Shown here in pieces: positions 7,874 through 13,570 of a stretch of DNA of 17,196 nucleotides (position 1 is its first letter; each line of letters begins with the position of its first letter). Origin of the DNA: JANNXQ01 sp038238555 (GTDB taxonomy: Bacteria; Verrucomicrobiota; Verrucomicrobiia; Chthoniobacterales; Chthoniobacteraceae); the NCBI GenBank assembly GCA_038238555.1, contig JBBRXP010000123.1, forward strand, positions 1-17,196, in the 5' to 3' direction. A program made the translations under genes and the position numbers. Below the pieces are notes generated by a model that did no database searches, had not been told where the DNA came from, and was given only the letters and a program-made list of their open reading frames with translations.

Positions 7874-8483
7874 CGGCGGAGAGAGTGTGCGGGCCGGTGA
7901 TTTCGAGGGCCCCGCACCGGTTGATGCGCCACGCCTCCCACACGCCAAAGGCGATGATGGCGATGCCGAGAATATTTCCGGCGCCACCAGCGAAGGGCAG
8001 CAAGTAGGCATCCTTTGCGACCGCGAGGACCGTGGACGCGGGAGCGTCCGCGAGCTTGTCTGAAAGGAAATCCAACTCGCGCCATGCGTAGGCGGCCGCG
8101 ATCGAGGAGTAGGTGAGGAATGCCGCGAGCGCCTGGCAGACCGGGCCGCCGAGTCCGCCCGAGCCTTTGCGCACCGCGCGACCCACGAAGTAGCCGATGC
8201 CGATTGAAATGATCGCCGCCTCGAGATGCGCGAAGATCATCACGCCGCCATAGACCGCCGCGCCGAGCAGCGCCGCGCCGAGTCCCAGCAAAGCGGCCAT
8301 CGTCAAACGCGCCGGATTATTTGCGCCGGCGCCGAGCGCCCGCATCCGCCCGGCACACGAGTCGCAGAGCACCTTGCCGGCTGCATGGAAATAATGACCG
8401 CCCAGTCGCGCCCCGCACGCCGCGCAGACCGTGGCCGGAGGCTCACTGAACTCGGCCTTTTCAAATTGCAGCGGTTCACTCAT
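7866..8483 (-). CDS. Zinc-ribbon membrane protein of unknown function
   Basis: The protein has 205 residues from ATG 8483. An upstream start at 8528 would add 15 residues (including RVRFAPRLISAP) but is less likely. The N-terminal part has C20-x2-C23 and C40-x2-C43 with His30 and His33 between them, a treble-clef or LIM-like zinc-binding pattern. At least three hydrophobic segments follow (about 56-80, 81-105 and 130-150), with another near 175-195. I do not recognise a named family. The 3' end overlaps the protease gene start by 8 nt, and both proteins carry zinc ribbons, which suggests they act together, for example with one recruiting or restraining the other. That role is inference. Confidence 0.78.
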   Translation of the reverse strand: MSEPLQFEKAEFSEPPATVCAACGARLGGHYFHAAGKVLCDSCAGRMRALGAGANNPARLTMAALLGLGAALLGAAVYGGVMIFAHLEAAIISIGIGYFVGRAVRKGSGGLGGPVCQALAAFLTYSSIAAAYAWRELDFLSDKLADAPASTVLAVAKDAYLLPFAGGAGNILGIAIIAFGVWEAWRINRCGALEITGPHTLSAGA

Positions 8484-8528
8484 GGGCGCGGAGATTAAGC
8501 GCGGCGCGAATCTCACGCGAGCGGACAT

Positions 8529-8906
8529 TTATTTCTGGCGGGCGGATCGCGGGAAAAAGATGCTGCGGCGGCCGGCGCCGTCGCTCTTCGGCTTGCCGCG
8601 GCCTTCCATGAATTCGGTGAGGTGCACCGGCACGCTCGGTCCGCCGAGTTGGGGATCGAGACGGCCGGAGACGGCGAGAATCGCGTCGCGGATCGCCTCC
8701 GCTTCGAGGCGGCGCACGTTCATGCGATGGAGGAGCACGTTCTCCGGCTCGGCCTCCTCCGAGAGGACCGGCCGGATGCGCTTCTCAAAAAATTCTGGAT
8801 CGCGCGACGGCGGCTCGGCCGCCAGCGCACAGGCGGCGCCGGCGAGAAGAGCGAGGGAAATCCTGAGCACGCGCGGACGCTGCCACACGGCGCGGACGAT
8901 GTCCAA
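8529..8906 (-). pseudogene. Internally deleted relic of a PSCyt1/PSD1 (DUF1549/DUF1553-type) protein
   Basis: The frame encodes 125 residues, starting at TTG 8906 or a slightly later GTG. Residues 10-30 form a signal peptide. DPEFFEKRIRPVL (36-48) is the usual beginning of a planctomycete/verrucomicrobial PSCyt1 cytochrome domain, which should continue into a CxxCH haem site. Here it jumps directly, at about residues 49-54 (nt 8744-8762), to LLHRMNVRRLEAEAIRDAI and LAVSGRLD..LGGPSVP, which belong to the C-terminal PSD1 domain normally hundreds of residues later. The haem motif and the DUF1549 region are missing. After GRRSI the sequence leaves the family pattern and stops within about 12 codons. 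This is best read as a gene reduced by a large in-frame deletion plus 3' decay. Full-length members run to roughly 700-1000 residues. Confidence 0.8.
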
Positions 8907-8955
8907 AGTCCAACGTGACTCGGGTGCGGAATGGCGCGCACTATCCTGCCGCGCA

Positions 8956-9999
8956 ATGCAGCAACCCGTTTATCAGCGGCTCATTCGCCCACTGCTTTTC
9001 CTGCTCGACGCGGAGACCGCGCACCATGCCGTCATCGCGCTGCTGGCCGGGTGCGGGCCGGCGCTGGCGCGGCTGCCGGCGCGGCCGCGCGATCCGCGGC
9101 TCGAGCGAGTGGTCTTCGGCGTGCGCTTTCCAAATCCCGTGGGACTCGCCGCGGGCTTTGACAAAAATGCCGTGGCGCTGCGGGCGTGGCCGGCGCTCGG
9201 GTTTGGCTTTGCGGAAGTGGGCACCGTCACGGCTCGCGCGCAGGCGGGCAATCCCAGGCCGCGCATCTTCCGGTTGCCGGAAAGCCGCGCGCTCATCAAC
9301 CGGCTCGGCTTCAATAACGAGGGTTGCGATGCGGTGGCCGACCGGCTGCGGCACTTGCGCGAGAGCGGGCGCTGGCCCCGCATCCCGGTGGGCATCAATC
9401 TCGGCAAGTCCAAAATCACACCGCTGGAAGAAGCCACGCGCGACTATCTGCTCTCCTTCGAGCGGCTGCGGCACTTCGGCGATTACTTCGTGCTCAACGT
9501 GAGCTCCCCCAACACGCCCGGCCTGCGCACGCTGCAGGATCGCGCCGCGCTCGATGAATTGCTCGGCACCGTGCAGCGCCGCAATATCGAGCGCAAGCCG
9601 CTGCTGCTAAAGATCGCGCCCGATCTCCACCGCGAGCCGCTCGAGGAAATCCTCGCCCTCGCGCAGGAGCACGAACTCGCCGGCATCGTGGCGAGCAACA
9701 CCACGGTGGACCATTCCGCGCTGTCCGCGCACCGCCGCACGCAGGGCGGCTTGAGCGGCGCGCCGCTGCGGGAGCGGGCGACGGAGATGGTGCGCTTCAT
9801 CGCCAGGCACAGCCCCCTGCCGATCCTCGCCGTGGGCGGCATCATGAGCGCGGCGGATGCGCTGGAAAAATTCGCCGCCGGCGCGGCGCTCGTGCAGCTC
9901 TACACGGGACTAGTGTATGAAGGACCGGGGCTGGTGCGCCGAATCTGCGAGGCGCTGAGTGGGGGAAGTTCCAATTACCAAGTTCCAAAATCCATTTAA
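8956..9999 (+). CDS. pyrD: Dihydroorotate dehydrogenase, class 2 (quinone-dependent)
   Basis: PyrD oxidises dihydroorotate to orotate in pyrimidine synthesis and passes electrons to membrane quinone. The protein has 347 residues. It starts with an N-terminal helical, amphipathic segment (QRLIRPLLFLLDAETAHH) typical of membrane-associated class 2 enzymes. Further marks are FPNPVGLAAGFDKNA, INRLGFNNEG, NVSSPNTPGLR (181-191, containing the catalytic Ser that defines class 2), KIAPDL, GIVASNTT, GGLSGAPLR and LAVGGIMSAADALEKFAAGAALVQLYTG (split: AVGGIMSAADALEKF, then GAALVQLYTG) for FMN phosphate binding. ATG 8956 was chosen on homology, although the frame is open far upstream. The last dozen codons run through a heptamer block, and the TAA stop lies within the left arm of a palindrome, so the natural C-terminus appears to have been overwritten by the repeat. 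Confidence 0.96.
   Translation: MQQPVYQRLIRPLLFLLDAETAHHAVIALLAGCGPALARLPARPRDPRLERVVFGVRFPNPVGLAAGFDKNAVALRAWPALGFGFAEVGTVTARAQAGNPRPRIFRLPESRALINRLGFNNEGCDAVADRLRHLRESGRWPRIPVGINLGKSKITPLEEATRDYLLSFERLRHFGDYFVLNVSSPNTPGLRTLQDRAALDELLGTVQRRNIERKPLLLKIAPDLHREPLEEILALAQEHELAGIVASNTTVDHSALSAHRRTQGGLSGAPLRERATEMVRFIARHSPLPILAVGGIMSAADALEKFAAGAALVQLYTGLVYEGPGLVRRICEALSGGSSNYQVPKSI
9967..9994. repeat. Degenerate block of four NNNNCCA heptamers at the pyrD 3' end
   Basis: AGTTCCA (9967), ATTACCA (9974), AGTTCCA (9981) and AAATCCA (9988) follow one another in a 7-nt period. The block is translated as the end of PyrD and merges into the palindromic element that starts at 9985. It is more diverged than the blocks at 1212 and 13451. 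Confidence 0.6.
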
Positions 10000-10092
10000 G
10001 CTCCAAGGAGGAAGGAGGAAAATTTCAAAGCGCTGGGTCGCGGATCGTTTGGAATCCGAAACTTTCCGCCTTGGAACTTAAATGGAATTTGG
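9985..10092. repeat. About 108-nt imperfect palindrome between pyrD and mqnC
   Basis: The outer arms 9985-10008 and 10069-10092 are reverse complements at 22 of 24 positions. Pairing resumes inside, where GGAGGAAAATTTC (left) faces GAAACTTTCCGCC (right) with 11 of 13 matches, after an extra 7 nt in the left arm caused by a tandem GGAGGAA duplication. The centre, around 10029-10050, is unpaired. The left arm contains the pyrD stop codon. A second small perfect palindrome, ATTTGGA-ATT-TCCAAAT, follows at 10101-10117. The element resembles a non-autonomous or REP-type palindromic unit carrying heptamer-like ends. Confidence 0.72.
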
Positions 10093-10127
10093 GGCTTGAA
10101 ATTTGGAATTTCCAAATCGGATGTCGA

Positions 10128-11270
10128 ATGTTGAAGTCCACCTCACCCGTGCGCCACTCAACACTCGACTCTCAACACTCAACTCTCCTCGACCGCGTGC
10201 TGGCCAGCGAGCGCATTACGCCTCAAGACGCCCTCGCCCTTTATCGCCTGCCGCTGCTCGAACTCGGGATGCTGGCCGACCGGCGCCGCCAGATCGCCAC
10301 GGCGCGGGCTTACGATGGGCGCGGCGGGGAGATCGTGACCTACATCATCGATCGCAACATCAATTACACCAACGTCTGCAACGTCTATTGCAAGTTCTGC
10401 GCGTTCTACCGCACGGAGAAAGATGACGACCATTACGTGCTCACGCTTGAGCAGATCGACGAGAAGCTCGACGAACTCACGGCCAATGGCGGCATCCAGA
10501 TTCTCATGCAAGGCGGGCATCATCCGCGGCTCGGGCTCGACTTCTACCTCACGCTGCTCGGCCACATCCGCGAAAAATATCCGCACATCAATATCCACGG
10601 TTTCTCGCCGCCGGAGTTCCAGCATTTCGCGGAAATTTTCCGGATGCCGCTGCGCGAAGTGCTCACGAAATTCATCGCGGCTGGGCTCGGCTCGATCCCT
10701 GGCGGCGGCGGCGAGATTCTCGTCGATGACGTGCGCGACCGCATCGCGCCGCTCAAGTGCAAGAGCGCGCAGTGGCTCGAAGTGATGCGCACGGCTCACG
10801 AGCTCGGCCTGCGCTCGAGCGCCACGATGATGTTTGGCCACGTCGAGACCATCGAGGACCGCATCGAACACCTCGCCCGGTTGCGCGATTTGCAGGACGA
10901 CACGGGCGGCTTCACCGCCTTCATCTGCTGGACCTTCCAAGCCACCGCGGGGCGCACGAGCGCCGGGCACACCCGGCTGCGCGCCGAGCCCGTGGGCACC
11001 AGCGAATATCTCCGCACCCAGGCGCTCTCGCGCATCTTCCTCGATAACTTTGAAAACGTGCAAAGTTCATGGGTCACGCAGGGGCCGAAGATCGGGCAGA
11101 TCGCACTCAAGTACGGCGCCAACGATTTCGGCTCCGTGATGATGGAGGAGAACGTGGTCTCCAGCGCGGGCACCACTTTTCATCTTCAAAAAGAAGAGAT
11201 CGAGCGACTCATCGCCGACGCCGGCTACGAGCCGCGTCGGCGCAACAACTGGTATCAACTGGTGGGTTGA
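10128..11270 (+). CDS. mqnC: Cyclic dehypoxanthinyl futalosine synthase (radical SAM, menaquinone synthesis)
   Basis: MqnC cyclises dehypoxanthine futalosine by radical SAM chemistry in the futalosine route to menaquinone. Starting at ATG 10128 the protein has 380 residues. It carries the iron-sulfur motif C-x3-C-x2-C (CNVYCKFCAF, Cys84, 88 and 91), preceded by DRNINYTNVC and followed by QILMQGGHHPRLGLDFY, HGFSPPEF, GLGSIPGGGGEILVDDVR and SSATMMFGHVET, all characteristic of MqnC. The end, GYEPRRRNNWYQLV, also fits. The start is uncertain. Family members normally begin around LLDRVLASERITPQDAL (residue 20 here), and the codons before it translate the ACTCAAC heptamers. ATG 10128 or a GTG nearer that point are both possible. 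No other mqn gene is in the window. Its 3' end overlaps the convergent DUF1232 gene by 16 nt. Confidence 0.93.
   Translation: MLKSTSPVRHSTLDSQHSTLLDRVLASERITPQDALALYRLPLLELGMLADRRRQIATARAYDGRGGEIVTYIIDRNINYTNVCNVYCKFCAFYRTEKDDDHYVLTLEQIDEKLDELTANGGIQILMQGGHHPRLGLDFYLTLLGHIREKYPHINIHGFSPPEFQHFAEIFRMPLREVLTKFIAAGLGSIPGGGGEILVDDVRDRIAPLKCKSAQWLEVMRTAHELGLRSSATMMFGHVETIEDRIEHLARLRDLQDDTGGFTAFICWTFQATAGRTSAGHTRLRAEPVGTSEYLRTQALSRIFLDNFENVQSSWVTQGPKIGQIALKYGANDFGSVMMEENVVSSAGTTFHLQKEEIERLIADAGYEPRRRNNWYQLVG
10156..10183. repeat. Four tandem ACTCAAC heptamers at the mqnC 5' end
   Basis: Units are ACTCAAC (10156), ACTCGAC (10163), TCTCAAC (10170) and ACTCAAC (10177), followed by a partial fifth, TCTCCTC. 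The block matches the rlmH block at 1801-1828 at 27 of 28 positions. In both cases ACTCAAC reads in the direction of the downstream gene. Here it lies inside the likely mqnC reading frame. Confidence 0.88.
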
Positions 11271-12367
11271 ATGTGGGCCGCCGCCAGCGCGGGCCGGCGT
11301 TTGCGGAAGGAGTGGAGGATCGCGCGGGTGCCGAGGAAGAAGACGGCCACGTCATCCACCGAGCCGAAGATCGGCGTGGCATCGGGGATGAGATCGATGG
11401 GCGAGAGAATCCACACGACGACCACGAGGCCGATCACGATGGCCTTGGGAATGCCGGCGACGAGCGAGAAGGCGTCGGCCTCGGCTGCGTCGGCGAGGCA
11501 CGCATCGCTGGCGAGCACTCGGCCGGTCGGACTCGTGTGCACGGAAGCGAGCGCGTCCTGCTCCACAAGTTGCCGCACCACTCGCACCGTGGCCTCGCGC
11601 ACGAGCGGCTCGTCGGTGCCGCGGCCGAGGGCGCGCGCGATCACGCCGAGGCATTCCTCTTCGCGCAGCGGACGTTCGAGCGCGCGCATGCGGGCGAGCA
11701 GACGCAGCTTCAATTCGAGATCGCCGCGCACTTGCGGATCGCCGGCGAGCCGGTCGCGGATGTGCGTCCAGAAACGGCGTTGCTCGGGGTTTTCATACTG
11801 AAGCCAAAGCCCGCCGGCAAAGGACGCGAGGCCGAGCAGGAACGCGGTGTGATTCGTGAACGCCGGGCTTCCCATCGCCAGCGCGACGGCGAGGAAGCTC
11901 ACGGCCACGAGCCACGCCACGCCGAGCGCGCGCCGCAGCGCGAGCGCGAGACAGATGGCGAGGAAGAGCAGCGCGATGCCCGGCGAGCGCAGCGCCTCGA
12001 AGACTTGCGCGGGCGTGTCGGCGAGAAATTTTGCGGCCCACTGAAATCCGCCCGCGAGCAGATCGAGCAGGCTCAAACTGCGCGGGCTGCGCGTGTAGAG
12101 GCGGCTGGTGAGAAAGAACACCGAGGCGAAGATGGCGAGGTGCGCGGCAAAGGCCGGCGCGCGGTGCGGGTTTCCAAACACCTTCCACTGCCAGCAGAGC
12201 GTGGCGGTGACGATGAACGCGATGACCGCCGCGGCAAAACTCTGCGCGATGACAAAGCGCTCCGGCCCCGCCGTCTCGACGAAAAGCATGCACGCAAGCA
12301 AGTGCAGCGCGGCGGCCAGTGCGTAGCGCGCATCGCCGAGCCAGTGGCGGAAGGCGCGCTCATTCAT
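11255..12367 (-). CDS. Polytopic membrane protein with C-terminal DUF1232 domain
   Basis: The protein has 370 residues from ATG 12367, which overlaps the upstream stop codon as ATGA. This makes the start more credible than the open frame extending to 12538. About residues 1-210 are hydrophobic, with around six transmembrane segments. A soluble, helical, Arg/Glu-rich region follows (about 212-310). The C-terminal segment has a hydrophobic helix leading into SPIDLIPD (322-329) and FGSVDDVAVF, the DUF1232 (YkvA-like) signature. The function of DUF1232 is unknown; it is usually a short membrane-associated module, so its fusion to a long multi-pass N-terminus is notable. The gene is the second of a two-gene operon and ends 16 nt inside the convergent mqnC. 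Confidence 0.8.
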   Translation of the reverse strand: MNERAFRHWLGDARYALAAALHLLACMLFVETAGPERFVIAQSFAAAVIAFIVTATLCWQWKVFGNPHRAPAFAAHLAIFASVFFLTSRLYTRSPRSLSLLDLLAGGFQWAAKFLADTPAQVFEALRSPGIALLFLAICLALALRRALGVAWLVAVSFLAVALAMGSPAFTNHTAFLLGLASFAGGLWLQYENPEQRRFWTHIRDRLAGDPQVRGDLELKLRLLARMRALERPLREEECLGVIARALGRGTDEPLVREATVRVVRQLVEQDALASVHTSPTGRVLASDACLADAAEADAFSLVAGIPKAIVIGLVVVVWILSPIDLIPDATPIFGSVDDVAVFFLGTRAILHSFRKRRPALAAAHIQPTS

Positions 12368-13419
12368 CGCGCCTCGGTCTGCCGTTTCGCTTCGTCCTTG
12401 GTGTAGATGCGCCGGCCGATCTGCACCTCGCTGCGAAAGCCGTGACGCCAGCGGCAGAAGGCGCGCACTTGCTGCCAGAACCAGCGGCGGAGATTTTGGA
12501 AGTCCACGTTTGGGCTCGCGCCTTCGAGCGGCGCCCACTCGCGCAGCACTTCATCGAGCCGATTCCAGCACGCGGCGTTGCCCGCCTTCTTCGCGTCGAA
12601 TGGCTCCGCAAAAAGACCGCCGGCATTGGGTTCGAGAGCGCGTGCGAGGGAAAAGCCTTCGATGCGCAGAAGCTTGCGCGCCAGCTCGCGGTCGCCCGCG
12701 ATCTTGCGGCCATGCGTGTTGCGCAGCTCGGCGATCGCGCGCAGCAGCGGCGCTTCGGCGGCCTCGCCTTTCATCTGGATCGCGCCGTCGTTCGAGCCGC
12801 CGTCGAGTTCGAAGAGCGCAAGCGCGTAGCTGTAGAGCAGCGCAAAGGACGGCGCGCGCACGCTGCGGTCGTAGGCCTCGGCGACTGCTTTCACGTGGCG
12901 GTAAGCGGCGCGTTCGGTGCGCTGGTTGCCGCCCATTTTCGTCGCGAGCACGGCGATCAAATCGTGCAGCCACGCGTAAGCCCCGGGCTTCTGCCGCAAC
13001 GCGGGCGCGGTGCGCACCATCTCCGCTTTTTCCACGGCGTGCTGCCAATCCTGCGCGCGGACCAGCGCGTTGATCTCGGAAAATGCCGCGCGCAATCCGT
13101 CGGGAAAATCGCGCTCGGCGAGCGCGGGCACTTCGAGAGTCGTCACGAGTTCACGCTCGGGACGCGCGGGAAAAAAGATCGCCTTGATCTTCCAATCGCG
13201 CGCAAGAAGCAACGCCAGTGCCGCCACTATCGCCGCCGCCGACAGAGCCCAGCGCACGCGCGCCGACGCTGTGGGAGACTCGGCTGGCTCGCGGGCCAGC
13301 ACCGCCTCGACATTCACGCGCTCCGCCCAATCTCCGCGCCCGCCATAAATCGCCAGCGCCTGCTCCTGCGGCGGACGCGCGGGCGCGCGAGCGGAGCCCG
13401 GAGGTTCAAGGAAGTCCAT
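12364..13419 (-). CDS. Membrane-anchored protein of unknown function
   Basis: The protein has 351 residues from ATG 13419. The frame stays open to 13614, but that extension translates heptamer repeats (LELGVWNLEF) and is rejected as a start. A soluble N-terminal part of about 50 residues precedes a single transmembrane helix (about 55-74, WALSAAAIVAALALLLA). The rest is a mostly helical domain of some 270 residues with many Ala, Arg and Trp, possibly TPR-like helical pairs around INALVRAQDWQHAVEKAE. The topology suggests the large domain is outside the cytoplasm if the short N-terminus is inside. No family is recognised. It overlaps the DUF1232 gene by 4 nt and probably works with it. Confidence 0.72.
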   Translation of the reverse strand: MDFLEPPGSARAPARPPQEQALAIYGGRGDWAERVNVEAVLAREPAESPTASARVRWALSAAAIVAALALLLARDWKIKAIFFPARPERELVTTLEVPALAERDFPDGLRAAFSEINALVRAQDWQHAVEKAEMVRTAPALRQKPGAYAWLHDLIAVLATKMGGNQRTERAAYRHVKAVAEAYDRSVRAPSFALLYSYALALFELDGGSNDGAIQMKGEAAEAPLLRAIAELRNTHGRKIAGDRELARKLLRIEGFSLARALEPNAGGLFAEPFDAKKAGNAACWNRLDEVLREWAPLEGASPNVDFQNLRRWFWQQVRAFCRWRHGFRSEVQIGRRIYTKDEAKRQTEAR

Positions 13420-13450
13420 GGAGACGCATGAGTGGGAAGGTGTGGGAGGA

Positions 13451-13499
13451 AATTCCAAATTCCAAACTCCAAGCTCCAAACAAATTCCAAAATGGAATT
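13451..13499. repeat. Four AATTCCA-type heptamers plus a small hairpin, between divergent genes
   Basis: AATTCCA (13451), AATTCCA (13458), AACTCCA (13465) and AGCTCCA (13472) are followed by AACAAAT (13479-13485). The 35-nt stretch is a 33/35 copy of 1212-1246. It is followed by a perfect stem AATTCCA (13483-13489) and TGGAATT (13493-13499) with a 3-nt loop. It lies between the divergent starts at 13419 (-) and 13571 (+). Confidence 0.85.
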
Positions 13500-13516
13500 C
13501 AGGAAACGATGGTCTT

Positions 13517-13544
13517 GAGCGTGGAGCGTGGAGCGTAGAGCGTC
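13517..13544. repeat. Four tandem GAGCGTG heptamers upstream of the ABC-F gene
   Basis: GAGCGTG occurs at 13517 and 13524, GAGCGTA at 13531 and GAGCGTC at 13538. This third sequence family has the same 7-nt period and the same count of four. It lies 26 nt upstream of the ABC-F start codon, next to the AATTCCA block. Confidence 0.82.
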
Positions 13545-13570
13545 CGGCCTGCAAAAAAACGGAAGACAGA

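Noticed and set aside
5922..7900. Long + strand open frames opposite the adaptor and protease genes
   Set aside because: They have low-complexity Arg/Ala/His composition and no motifs, while the - strand frames carry clear lipoyl and HEMGH/LDG motifs.
1868..8483. The whole minus-strand block as a novel defence island
   Set aside because: Apart from the broken DUF433/DUF5615 pair, no nuclease, sensor, NTPase or reverse transcriptase genes are present. The contents are efflux, protease and housekeeping genes.
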